A DNA stretch of 8,091 nt from Gemmataceae bacterium (GTDB lineage Bacteria; Planctomycetota; Planctomycetia; Gemmatales; Gemmataceae), in assembly GCA_009691815.1 (NCBI GenBank), contig SIAL01000145.1, forward strand, positions 1 to 8,091. Direction: 5' to 3'. Numbering within the stretch: the stretch's first letter is position 1; each line of letters starts with the position of its first letter. The position numbers were made by a program, and so were the translations under genes. The notes under the pieces were generated by a model. It was not told where the DNA came from. It made no database searches and worked only from the letters and a program-made list of their open reading frames with translations. Positions 1 through 6,872 of this stretch are shown here, piece after piece.

Positions 1-619
1 GGTCGGATAGCTCTGTCGTGGTCCAGGTGGCCAGCTTTCGCCGCACCGGCTCAAGGGCCTCGGGTTCGAGATTCTCGGAAGCGATTCGGGCAAGTGCCGT
101 GTGGAGTTCGCCAAGCGTTGCCACCGACCGATCGCGGGCTAGGAGCTCCCCTTTGCGGTAAACTGCGGCCAAAGCCAAAAGGTTTTTGGAACGACCGGCC
201 GGGTTGATTTGGGCAATCAGGCTCCCCAGCGTCGAAAGCAGATCCCCTTTTTCCCGAATATCAAGGATGCAAAGGGTAGGCAGCCCGGGAACATCTCCCG
301 TGGCGGTCCAAGCCACCACCCGGTAGACCCCCGGCTTTGGCGCACAAAAGATGGCCATCCGGCCAGAATCGACCACCACCAGATCCGCGGCGGTTTCGCC
401 ATCGGCTAGAAGGATCGACTGGACGGGCGACAGAGCGCGGGCGGGTCCGGATTTTGGGTCCGATCCCTCTAGGTGCCAGCGAATTTGCTTCCCCGTGGTT
501 TTGGCTTCGATGCGGATCAACCGGCCGGCCCCGGCTTCCACCTTTTCGGGCAGGTCCACGATCCCGGGCGGCGGGTCTTCATTTCCCCAAAGCAATAACA
601 GATACAGGATTGCGGACAT
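1..619 (-). CDS. Hypothetical protein, probable Ig-like domain, 3' end outside window
   Basis: The reverse strand is open from an ATG at 619-617 to the left edge, giving 206 residues with no stop. A GGGAGA Shine-Dalgarno (627-632) lies 7 nt upstream and supports this start. The protein begins with a short hydrophobic stretch (SAILYLLLLW, residues 2-11), possibly a weak export signal. Residues about 19-125 alternate in a beta-rich way (IVDLPEKVEAGAGRLIRIEA, later GVYRVVAWTATGDVP), resembling the Ig-like or PKD-like domains of exported planctomycete hypothetical proteins. From about residue 135 the chain becomes helical and charged. No catalytic motif is seen and I cannot assign a function. It is transcribed divergently from the DUF1501 gene. 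I am fairly sure it is a real gene because the frame is open for its whole length with a good ribosome site; the Ig-like call is inference from the pattern. Confidence 0.75.
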   Translation of the reverse strand, partial: MSAILYLLLLWGNEDPPPGIVDLPEKVEAGAGRLIRIEAKTTGKQIRWHLEGSDPKSGPARALSPVQSILLADGETAADLVVVDSGRMAIFCAPKPGVYRVVAWTATGDVPGLPTLCILDIREKGDLLSTLGSLIAQINPAGRSKNLLALAAVYRKGELLARDRSVATLGELHTALARIASENLEPEALEPVRRKLATWTTTELSD

Positions 620-772
620 ATTTTCGTCTCCCGGAATGGACCTTTTGCCAGTCTCCGCCGGGAGGACACACAGGTGCAGGGGGAAAGGGTGGAAAAACCG
701 ATCCACCCCCCGTCGCGATTTACTCTCACCACGGGTCCAAAGGGTGGTCGATAACCCAATCGGTATGACAAG

Positions 773-800
773 GGTCAGGATTTGTTAGGATTTCTTGACC
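773..800. repeat. Operator-like repeat cluster overlapping the -35 box
   Basis: A perfect inverted pair, GGTCA (773-777) and TGACC (796-800), brackets two near-identical 10-bp tandem units, AGGATTTGTT (777-786) and AGGATTTCTT (787-796). The right arm coincides with the -35 hexamer of the promoter at 795-823. A 10-bp period places the units on the same face of the helix, as expected of a protein-binding site. The structure is visible; the regulatory role is inference. Confidence 0.4.
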
Positions 801-823
801 TAAACCTCGATAGAAGATATACT
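795..823 (+). promoter_or_regulatory. Sigma70-type promoter upstream of the DUF1501 gene
   Basis: TTGACC (795-800) and TATACT (818-823) are separated by exactly 17 bp, so each hexamer differs from consensus at one position. The predicted start of transcription is near 830, leaving a leader of about 175 nt before the ATG at 1005. It is the only strong rightward promoter seen ahead of the three-gene unit. Confidence 0.7.
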
Positions 824-1004
824 GTTGACAGACACACCCTCTGTGTTTGTGTGTGATTTTGGCAACATTGGACCCCCCGCTTTGGTCCACAGGTTCTCCA
901 AAGTCTGGTTTTTGGAAGCTTTTGGTTTGAAGATGCCTGATCAAGACACTTCAGCTAGGGCCACCAAAGTTAGGCTTTTGAGCTAGTGAAAACGGAGTCT
1001 TCCC

Positions 1005-2363
1005 ATGCTTACCCTCCTTGGCAAACGAATGGGCAAATCGTGTGACGGGATCAACCGTCGTAGCTTTTTGCAGGTGGGATCTTTGGGCTTGGGTGCAGGG
1101 GCCTTTAGTTTGGCCGACATCAACCGAGCCGAAGCGGCCCGGGCGGCGGCGGGACTCTCCACAAGCCGTCACAAATCCGTCATCAACATCTTCCTAGGCG
1201 GTGGCCCGCCCCACCAAGACATGTTCGACCTGAAACCCGACGCCCCGACCGAGATTCGAGGCGAATTCAAGCCTATTGCGACCAATGTCCCGGGCATCCA
1301 AATTGGCGAATGCTTCCCCCAGATTGCGGCCCGGATGGACAAATGTGCCATCATTCGCTCGATGGTTGGGGCCACCGGCGGCCATGACGCCATCCAGTGT
1401 CTTTCGGGTTGGAACCCCAGTTCGTTGAGTGTGTTGGGAGGTCGCCCAAGCCTTGGGTCGGTCGTCTCCAAACTTCAGGGGCCACTTGATCCCTCGGTTC
1501 CCCCTTTCGTTGGCCTTTCCGATAAAACCCAACATGGCCCATGGTCCGATGCCGGCACGGCGGGTTACCTTGGTTCGTCCTACAAACCGTTCAAACCGGA
1601 TGGCCAAGGCATGGCCAATCTTACCCTGCGCGGGGTCAACACCAAACAGATCGGCGACCGCCGTCAGCTGCTTGCCACCATCGACAATATGAAGCGAGAC
1701 ATCGACGCCGGGGGCCAAATCGCCGGGGCGGACCACCTCACCGAACGGGCGCTTGGCGTTCTCACCTCCAGCAAACTGGTCGATGCTTTGGACCTTTCCA
1801 AAGAATCCGATAAAGTCCGTGCCCGTTACGGCACCGGCAAACCCTACCAATTCCAATACGATGGCGCACCCACCGTCAACGAACATATTCTCATGGCCCG
1901 GCGGCTGATCGAGGCTGGGGTCCGGGTGGTTACCCTAAGCTATGGCCGATGGGACAGTCACGGCAAAAACTTCGACCTCGTGAGAGATCACGGCGCCAAA
2001 CTCGACCAAGCATTGGGCGCCCTTATCGACGATCTCGAAGTCCGTGGTATTCTCCAAGATGTGGCGGTTGTGGTTTGGGGCGAATTTGGTCGAACCCCAC
2101 GCATCAACAAGGATGCCGGCCGCGACCACTGGCCCCAAGTCAGTTGCGCCCTGCTGTTTGGTGGCGGAATGCGCACTGGCCAAGTCATCGGCTCCACCAA
2201 TCGTTTGGGCGAACACGCCAAGGACCGCCCTGTGGAATTTGGCGAAGTCATCGGTACCCTGTACCACACCATGGGACTTGACCCCATGAACAATACCTTG
2301 ATGGATCCCACCGGTCGGCCCCAACACTTGGTGGCCCAATCCGCCATGCGCGAGTTGGTCTAA
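1005..2363 (+). CDS. DUF1501 family protein with Tat signal
   Basis: This 452-residue protein matches the DUF1501 family (Pfam PF07394), which belongs to the alkaline-phosphatase/sulfatase-like fold and is greatly expanded in planctomycetes; its biochemical activity is not established. A twin-arginine motif, N-R-R-S-F-L-Q at residues 17-23, precedes a hydrophobic stretch and an A-E-A cleavage-type site at 42-44, so export folded through Tat is expected. Family hallmarks in order: GGGPPHQDMFD (65-75), GGHD (125-128), DSHGKNFD (317-324), GEFGRTPR (359-366) and AGRDHWP (371-377). The Asp and His residues in these blocks fit the metal-ligand positions of the fold, though I infer that. Length is normal for the family and the frame is intact. 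GGAG at 994-997 sets the start. In planctomycetes DUF1501 genes usually sit beside DUF1549/DUF1553 cytochrome genes; here the downstream partners are a hydrolase and a PQQ-type cytochrome fusion instead. Confidence 0.93.
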   Translation: MLTLLGKRMGKSCDGINRRSFLQVGSLGLGAGAFSLADINRAEAARAAAGLSTSRHKSVINIFLGGGPPHQDMFDLKPDAPTEIRGEFKPIATNVPGIQIGECFPQIAARMDKCAIIRSMVGATGGHDAIQCLSGWNPSSLSVLGGRPSLGSVVSKLQGPLDPSVPPFVGLSDKTQHGPWSDAGTAGYLGSSYKPFKPDGQGMANLTLRGVNTKQIGDRRQLLATIDNMKRDIDAGGQIAGADHLTERALGVLTSSKLVDALDLSKESDKVRARYGTGKPYQFQYDGAPTVNEHILMARRLIEAGVRVVTLSYGRWDSHGKNFDLVRDHGAKLDQALGALIDDLEVRGILQDVAVVVWGEFGRTPRINKDAGRDHWPQVSCALLFGGGMRTGQVIGSTNRLGEHAKDRPVEFGEVIGTLYHTMGLDPMNNTLMDPTGRPQHLVAQSAMRELV

Positions 2364-2365
2364 GA

Positions 2366-2378
2366 CGCGGTTACCGCG
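2366..2378 (+). other. Short hairpin just after the DUF1501 stop
   Basis: CGCGG (2366-2370) and CCGCG (2374-2378) form a 5-bp all-GC stem with a TTA loop, starting three bases after the TAA. No T-run follows, so it is at best a weak terminator or an mRNA-stabilising structure. Confidence 0.35.
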
Positions 2379-2455
2379 CTCAACCCTTTGCAGGCTAGGT
2401 TTCCCCCTGGCCTGTTTTCGTATACCTGTGCCCCTTCCAAGCAAAACCCGGAAAA

Positions 2456-2476
2456 GGGCAAGCAGTGGCTTGGCCC
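2456..2476 (+). other. Hairpin in the DUF1501-hydrolase gap
   Basis: GGGCAAGC (2456-2463) pairs with GCTTGGCCC (2468-2476) as an 8-bp stem with one bulged G and an AGTG loop. A T-rich stretch begins only about 15 nt later, so a classical intrinsic terminator is not clear. It lies in the 199-nt gap between the two genes and might attenuate read-through. A possible -10 (TAAAAT, 2498-2503) follows, but there is no matching -35 at 17 bp (a TTGGCC lies 22 bp upstream), so an independent promoter for the hydrolase is not well supported. Confidence 0.3.
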
Positions 2477-2551
2477 TGCGGCTCCCTTGGATTTTGATAA
2501 AATATTCCGCATGGCTTTACCCCAAAAGCATCCATCCCCGGGACAACCGGA

Positions 2552-2557
2552 AGAGGA
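2552..2557 (+). promoter_or_regulatory. Ribosome binding site deciding the hydrolase start
   Basis: AGAGGA lies 5 nt before the ATG at 2563. It selects that codon over the in-frame ATG at 2428, because the protein from 2563 begins directly with a secretion signal. Confidence 0.65.
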
Positions 2558-2562
2558 ATCCC

Positions 2563-3396
2563 ATGGCACCTTTTCGTTGTTTGTTGCTGTTGGCCCTTTT
2601 GGGTTTGCCGCCTTTGACTATTTTGGCCCAACAAAACCAAGTTGCCGAGGAGTTATACAAAACGGATGTCGATCTTCCTTACCGGACAGGCGACAACCAA
2701 GACGAGTATATGCGCTCTCGATGTCGGCTGGATGTCTATTATCCGACCCACCTAAAAGAGTTTCCCACCGTTGTTTGGTTTCACGGGGGCGCATTGAAAA
2801 ATGGAAACCGTTCGGTTCCTTTGGAACTCAAAGGAAAAGGGATCGCGGTGGTGGCGGTCAACTATCGGCTCAGTCCCAAAGCGAAAGCCCCCGCCTATAT
2901 TGAAGACGCCGCTGCGGCGGTTGCTTGGACATTTCGAAACATTGCCAAATATGGGGGCTCCCCCAAAAAGGTCTTTGTCAGCGGACATTCCGCGGGGGGG
3001 TATCTTACCGCCATGGTCGGCCTCGACAAAAAGTGGCTGGCGGCACACGGGATGGATGCCAACGACATTGCCGGTCTTATTCCTCTCAGTGGACAGGCGG
3101 TCACCCACTACACCATCCGGGGGGAACGAAACATTCCGGAAACGCAAGCGACCATTGACGATCTGGCCCCGATCTTTCATGTAAGAAAAGATGCCCCGCC
3201 TATGTTGCTGGTCACCGGGGATCGCACCACGGAATTGCTAGGACGCTATGAAGAAAACGCCTACCTTTGGCGGATGATGAAGTTGGTGGACAACAAAAGT
3301 ACCGAACTATTCGAGTTGCAAGGATTTAATCATGGCGAAATGGCCGCCCCCGGCCATCCGCTGATGCTGCGCTTCATCAAAAAAATCGCCAAATGA
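2563..3396 (+). CDS. Secreted alpha/beta hydrolase (esterase-like)
   Basis: The chosen start gives 277 residues opening with a signal peptide (MAPFRCLLLLALLGLPPLTI, then LAQ). An upstream in-frame ATG at 2428 would add 45 residues of non-signal sequence and bury the signal, so I reject it. The rest is an alpha/beta-hydrolase of the carboxylesterase/feruloyl-esterase-like type: oxyanion-hole motif HGGA at residues 74-77, nucleophile elbow GHSAGG with Ser143, probable acid Asp220 (LLVTGDR) and His257 (GFNHGE). All triad residues are present, so the enzyme should be active on an ester or amide outside the cytoplasm. The substrate cannot be read from sequence; related families include acyl-sugar and hydroxycinnamate esterases and kynurenine formamidase-like proteins. 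It follows the DUF1501 gene by 199 nt and precedes the PQQ-type gene by 49 nt, so co-transcription with the latter is likely. Confidence 0.9.
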   Translation: MAPFRCLLLLALLGLPPLTILAQQNQVAEELYKTDVDLPYRTGDNQDEYMRSRCRLDVYYPTHLKEFPTVVWFHGGALKNGNRSVPLELKGKGIAVVAVNYRLSPKAKAPAYIEDAAAAVAWTFRNIAKYGGSPKKVFVSGHSAGGYLTAMVGLDKKWLAAHGMDANDIAGLIPLSGQAVTHYTIRGERNIPETQATIDDLAPIFHVRKDAPPMLLVTGDRTTELLGRYEENAYLWRMMKLVDNKSTELFELQGFNHGEMAAPGHPLMLRFIKKIAK

Positions 3397-3445
3397 GCCT
3401 TGGGCGGATCCTTCCCGGCCCTTAGAGAAATCGCATGGAGGCCAT

Positions 3446-6400
3446 ATGTCCCTGTCCCGCCTGATTTTTGGATCCTTGCTAACCGGTCTGTTATTCTTGG
3501 CTTGGCAATCCCCGTTTGGGGGCAACCGGTCGGTTCAAGGCCAAGAGCCTGACAAACGCGTTCCGTGGACCACTTCCCGGGTTAAGGGATCTCCGGAACC
3601 GCCTAATCCGTACCGTGTGGAGAGAGCGTTTCCCAAGTTGACTTTTCGGAACCCTTTGCTTTTGACTATGGCTCCTATTCCGTTTGGGCCGGGAGGCGAC
3701 CGGTTTTTTGTGGGCGAACAAGGTGGCAAGATAGTCTCTTTTGTCAACAATCAATCGACTGACAAAACAGATCTCTTTATTGATGTGTCCAAAGATTTGG
3801 ACTGGGACAAGACCACCGTGGCCGGGCTCGATTCCCTCTATGGCCTTGTCTTTCATCCGCAATTTGCCAAAAACCGCTATTGCTACATATGCTATGTTGT
3901 CAGGGGCAATAAGCCCGGGCAGATCACCGAGGGCACCCGCGTCTCCCGCTTTCTGGTTACCGATACAGTTCCCCCACGGTGTGATCCAAAAAGCGAAAAG
4001 ATCCTCCTCACTTGGGTGGGAGGTGGGCACAATGGTGGCGATTTGCACTTTGGCAATGATGGCTTTCTTTACATTTCCACAGGAGATGCCACCGACCCGC
4101 TCCCGCCCGATGGCAAAGACACAGGCCAGGATATTAGCGACCTATTAGGGTCGATTCTTCGCATTGATGTGGATCGGGAGGACAACGGTGGAAGCGGTGG
4201 AGCCAAAAGGAACTACTCCATCCCCAAAGATAATCCGTTCATCAAAACCCCCAAAGCCCGGCCGGAAGTTTGGGCCTATGGTTTTCGCAATCCTTGGCGG
4301 ATGGGATTTGATCGACCCACGGGCGACTTGTGGGTGGGAGATGTTGGATGGGAATTGTGGGAAATGATCTATAAGGTCAAAAGCGGGGGAAACTATGGCT
4401 GGTCGGTCATGGAAGGCCCGCAATCGGTTCGCCCCAATGCCAAGCGCGGGCCAACCCCGATCCTTCCTCCGGCCATCGCTTTGGAACACACTGAGGCGGC
4501 GTCCATCACCGGCGGGTTTGTCTATCGAGGCAAACGACTAAAAGAGCTTTTCGGAACCTATATTTATGGCGATTGGGTCACTCGCAAACTTTGGGGCACC
4601 AAATGGGAAGGGGACAAAATCGTCTCCCACCAAGAATTGGCCCAAGGGAATCAACGGGTGATCGCCTTTGGAATGGACCAACATCAAGAGCTCTATTTTC
4701 TCCATCACGACGAAGTGGGCACCCTTCACCACCTTGTCCCAAACGAAGCGGTCAAGGACTACCGGCCTGACTTTCCACGCAAACTGAGCGAGACCGGTCT
4801 TTTCGCGCATCTAAAAAATCAGGTCCCAGCGCCGGGGGTCTATCCGTTTCGAATCAATGCCACCCAGTGGGCGGACCACGCCGTTTCCGAGCATTTCGTC
4901 GCGTTGCCCGAGACAAGCGCGGTCAAGGTTTACGATGGGTTTATCCCCATTCCGGAAGTGTTCTTTGGGGGTCAGGTCTTTTTGCCCAATCAGGGGGTAT
5001 TGGTCAAAACGCTGTCCATGGAGATGGTGGTGGGCAACCCCGCCAGTCAGCGCCGTTTGGAAACCCAGTTGCTGCATTTTGATGGTAAAACATGGCGCCC
5101 CTATACCTATGCTTGGAATGAGGCGCAAACAGACGCCGATTTGGTTCCCTCGGCGGGAATGGACCGGGCCCTAACGGTGATGGACGCAAACGCCCCGATG
5201 GGCAAACGAGAGCAAACTTGGCACTTCCCCAGTCGGACCCAGTGTATCACCTGTCACAATCCGTGGGTGGGCTATGCCCTTGCCTTTAACCCTCTCCAAC
5301 TCAATCAGGTCCCTGGACCGAGCGGCCAGCCTGAGGACCAGATTGGCAAGCTAAAGCGCCTTGGATTGGTCGAACTGTTTCAAGCCAACGGCAACAAAAA
5401 GATCGAATCGTTACCTTCGACCCGGCTCAACCATCCCAAAGATGCCGGGGCCACCCTGGCCGATCTGGCACGGTCCTACCTCCATGTCAATTGCGCTCAT
5501 TGTCATCAACCCAACGCCGGGGGAACGGCCGCGATCGATTTGCGCAAAACCACGCCGGTTGGCGAAACAAAAACCGTCGGGGTCGTACCCATGCAAGGGA
5601 CCTTTCAAATCCCCTCGGCTACGATCCTTTCTCCGAGGGATCCGTATGGTTCAACCCTTTATTATAGGATGGCCAAGACCGGCCCCGGTCATATGCCTCA
5701 TTTGGGCTCGGAGTTGGTGGATGAAAAGGGATTGGGGTTGGTTCATGATTGGATCCAAAAATGGGACAAGGAAAAAGAATCTCCCGCCCTGCTGGAACGG
5801 AACCGGATGTTGGATGCCCTTTTGGGGCAGGTTGGCTCCAAGGACCCCAACCAAAAAAGCCAACGGCAAACGGCGACAAACACAATGCTTTCCTCAACCA
5901 GTGGGGCATTGATGTTGGCCCGTGCCCTCGAGGGAAAAAAACTTCCCGAAGCGTCCCGTGCCGAAGTGTTGGCCATGGCAAGAACCGCCGACAATGCGGG
6001 GGTGCGCGATCTGTTTGAACGATTCTTGCCGGGGGAAATGCGTATCAAACGACTGGGAACGGCCATTCAACCCGAACGGATTCTTGGCCTGACCGGCGAT
6101 GTAAACATGGGCCGTGCCCTTTTCTTTAAGGCCGAAGGGTTAAAGTGTGCCACCTGCCATCGCATTGATGGGGTGGGGAGTACACTGGGACCGGATCTTG
6201 GGGGAATCGGCAAGAAATTCACCCGGGCCCAAATCTTGGAAAGCCTTTGGCAACCCTCCAAAACCATTGAACTGCAATATGCGACATACATGGTGGAAAC
6301 CGCGGATGGCAAGGTGTTCACCGGATTGTTGGCCCGCAAAAACGACCGGGAACTTGTTTTAAGAACGGCACAGGACACGGAAATTCGGTTGGATGCCAAG

Positions 6401-6538
6401 GCGGTGTTCCTCATGGAGACACAAAAGACCTCGCAAATGCCGGAGATGTTGTTGCGCGACCTGACGGCGGAACAGGCCGCGGCGTTGGTGGACTTCCTTG
6501 CGGCGCAAAAAAATGCGGCGCCAAAACCGGGTCCATAG
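3446..6538 (+). CDS. PQQ-type sugar dehydrogenase fused to three-heme cytochrome c
   Basis: A 1030-residue exported fusion. Residues about 5-20 are a hydrophobic signal segment; GGAGG at 3437-3441 is the ribosome site. (a) About 60-430: a soluble glucose/sorbosone dehydrogenase beta-propeller (GSDH, PF07995-like), with GGGHNGGDLHFG (His195 in the position of the catalytic His), GQDISDLLGSILRIDVD, YGFRNPWRMGFD (Arg281) and DVGWELWEMI...GGNYGW. (b) About 446-765: an SO2930/HNE_0200-like diheme cytochrome region with CITCH (600-604), CAHCH (683-687) and a candidate axial Met750 in GHMPHLG. (c) About 840-1022: a helical linker, then the planctomycete/verrucomicrobial heme-binding domain (TIGR02603-like) with CATCH (901-905), GVGSTLGPDLGGIGKKF and a terminal TSQMPEMLLRDLTAEQ. 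Expected role: oxidation of a sugar or alcohol in the periplasm, with electrons passed through three c-type hemes. PQQ use and substrate are inferred. The frame is intact. The hydrolase 49 nt upstream may supply its substrate. Confidence 0.92.
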   Translation: MSLSRLIFGSLLTGLLFLAWQSPFGGNRSVQGQEPDKRVPWTTSRVKGSPEPPNPYRVERAFPKLTFRNPLLLTMAPIPFGPGGDRFFVGEQGGKIVSFVNNQSTDKTDLFIDVSKDLDWDKTTVAGLDSLYGLVFHPQFAKNRYCYICYVVRGNKPGQITEGTRVSRFLVTDTVPPRCDPKSEKILLTWVGGGHNGGDLHFGNDGFLYISTGDATDPLPPDGKDTGQDISDLLGSILRIDVDREDNGGSGGAKRNYSIPKDNPFIKTPKARPEVWAYGFRNPWRMGFDRPTGDLWVGDVGWELWEMIYKVKSGGNYGWSVMEGPQSVRPNAKRGPTPILPPAIALEHTEAASITGGFVYRGKRLKELFGTYIYGDWVTRKLWGTKWEGDKIVSHQELAQGNQRVIAFGMDQHQELYFLHHDEVGTLHHLVPNEAVKDYRPDFPRKLSETGLFAHLKNQVPAPGVYPFRINATQWADHAVSEHFVALPETSAVKVYDGFIPIPEVFFGGQVFLPNQGVLVKTLSMEMVVGNPASQRRLETQLLHFDGKTWRPYTYAWNEAQTDADLVPSAGMDRALTVMDANAPMGKREQTWHFPSRTQCITCHNPWVGYALAFNPLQLNQVPGPSGQPEDQIGKLKRLGLVELFQANGNKKIESLPSTRLNHPKDAGATLADLARSYLHVNCAHCHQPNAGGTAAIDLRKTTPVGETKTVGVVPMQGTFQIPSATILSPRDPYGSTLYYRMAKTGPGHMPHLGSELVDEKGLGLVHDWIQKWDKEKESPALLERNRMLDALLGQVGSKDPNQKSQRQTATNTMLSSTSGALMLARALEGKKLPEASRAEVLAMARTADNAGVRDLFERFLPGEMRIKRLGTAIQPERILGLTGDVNMGRALFFKAEGLKCATCHRIDGVGSTLGPDLGGIGKKFTRAQILESLWQPSKTIELQYATYMVETADGKVFTGLLARKNDRELVLRTAQDTEIRLDAKAVFLMETQKTSQMPEMLLRDLTAEQAAALVDFLAAQKNAAPKPGP

Positions 6539-6570
6539 GAACCATTGGAAGATGGGCAACTTATTGGCGA

Positions 6571-6602
6571 AAGGGGAGCCTTCCGTTGGGGGAGCTTCCC
6601 TT
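6571..6602 (+). terminator. Possible terminator after the PQQ-type gene
   Basis: AAGGGGAGC (6571-6579) pairs with GCTTCCCTT (6594-6602) as a 9-bp stem with one G-T wobble and a 14-nt loop, 33 nt after the stop. No clean T-run follows, only TTGG-rich sequence, so the terminator role is tentative. Confidence 0.4.
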
Positions 6603-6674
6603 GGTTTGGTGTCGTTGAGTTCCCCCCAAAGGGAGTGTTGTGTTTTTCCCCGGCTAGCCCGAGACGGGGTTGGC

Positions 6675-6774
6675 TACGCCTTGGGCGTTTCGGCCAGAAT
6701 CGCTTCGCGAAAACAGATCATTTGGCCACGGTTTATGGGGATGTTTACGCCTTGGGCGTTTCGGCCAGAATCGC
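6675..6774. repeat. Exact 29-bp direct repeat, 71-bp period
   Basis: Positions 6675-6703 and 6746-6774 are identical over 29 bp; both begin TACGCCTTGGGCG and end GCCAGAATCGC. The bases on either side of the copies differ, and 42 bp separate them. The repeat is noncoding, lies just upstream of the rad52 promoter, and is too long to be chance. It is too short and lacks the terminal structure of an insertion sequence; a dispersed genomic repeat or a regulator-binding pair are both possible. Confidence 0.85.
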
Positions 6775-6800
6775 CATGATCTCTGTTCTCAAAAGATTCC

Positions 6801-6829
6801 TTGACACTATGCCTGTTCATGTGTATACT
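6801..6829 (+). promoter_or_regulatory. Near-consensus sigma70 promoter for rad52
   Basis: TTGACA (6801-6806, consensus) and TATACT (6824-6829, one mismatch) are separated by the optimal 17 bp. Transcription should begin near 6836, giving a leader of about 37 nt. The -10 overlaps two small palindromes, GTATAC (6823-6828) and TGTACA (6829-6834), and an ATGT/ACAT inverted pair (6819-6822 with 6832-6835), so a repressor site over the -10 is conceivable. This promoter shares TATACTGT with the one at 795-823. Confidence 0.8.
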
Positions 6830-6860
6830 GTACATAAGTTCCGTATTTCCCCCTTTGCTT

Positions 6861-6864
6861 GGAG
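6861..6864 (+). promoter_or_regulatory. Ribosome binding site deciding the rad52 start
   Basis: GGAG lies 8 nt before the ATG at 6873. Together with the promoter at 6801-6829, whose -35 contains the alternative TTG start, it fixes 6873 as the initiation codon. Confidence 0.65.
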
Positions 6865-6872
6865 TCAAACCG

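Larger units (their letters stand above)
620..1004. other. Divergent intergenic region
   Basis: This 385-bp stretch separates the left minus-strand gene from the DUF1501 gene. It holds a strong rightward promoter (795-823), an operator-like repeat cluster (773-800) and a leader of about 175 nt. The leader contains two small inverted repeats: ACACAC/GTGTGT (832-837 with 849-854) and TGGACC/GGTCCA (869-874 with 884-889). The second competes with CTTTGG/CCAAAG (880-885 with 898-903), so alternative folding is possible but none of these stems is long. GGAG at 994-997 is the Shine-Dalgarno of the DUF1501 gene, 7 nt before its ATG. I found no convincing leftward promoter and no credible coding frame; the plus-strand frames that enter this region are shadows of the minus-strand gene. 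Confidence 0.6.
6539..6872. other. Intergenic region between the PQQ fusion and rad52
   Basis: This 334-bp stretch has no credible gene. In order it holds a stem-loop that may end the upstream unit (6571-6602), a small GC stem CCCCG/CGGGG (6648-6652 with 6665-6669), two exact copies of a 29-bp repeat (6675-6703, 6746-6774), an imperfect long-range stem around the second copy (AACAGATCAT 6712-6721 with ATGATCTCTGTT 6776-6787), the rad52 promoter (6801-6829) and its ribosome site (6861-6864). Plus-strand frames crossing it have no ribosome site and read through the repeats and the promoter. Confidence 0.6.

Noticed and set aside
360..371. 12-bp match to the intergenic 29-bp repeat (CGGCCAGAATCG)
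   Set aside because: It lies in coding sequence and shares only a short core; a match of this length can arise by chance or codon bias.
337..788. Two overlapping plus-strand frames of about 145 residues
   Set aside because: They are antisense to the continuous minus-strand frame of 1-619, are arginine- and proline-rich without a domain, and run into the promoter region.
1194..1886. 230-residue open frame on the minus strand opposite the DUF1501 gene
   Set aside because: It lies wholly inside a confidently identified gene, has no recognisable domain, and is a typical by-product of GC-rich codon usage. The same holds for the minus frames at 1935-2444 and 3491-4048.
2428..2562. N-terminal extension of the hydrolase from an upstream ATG
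   Set aside because: It would place 45 residues ahead of a clear signal peptide, and the good ribosome site is at 2552-2557 before the ATG at 2563.
6675..6774. CRISPR array
   Set aside because: Only two copies, one 42-bp spacer, no further unit at the same period and no cas genes.
6801..6872. N-terminal extension of Rad52 from a TTG
   Set aside because: The TTG is the first part of the promoter -35 TTGACA; transcription should start after it, and GGAG precedes the ATG at 6873.
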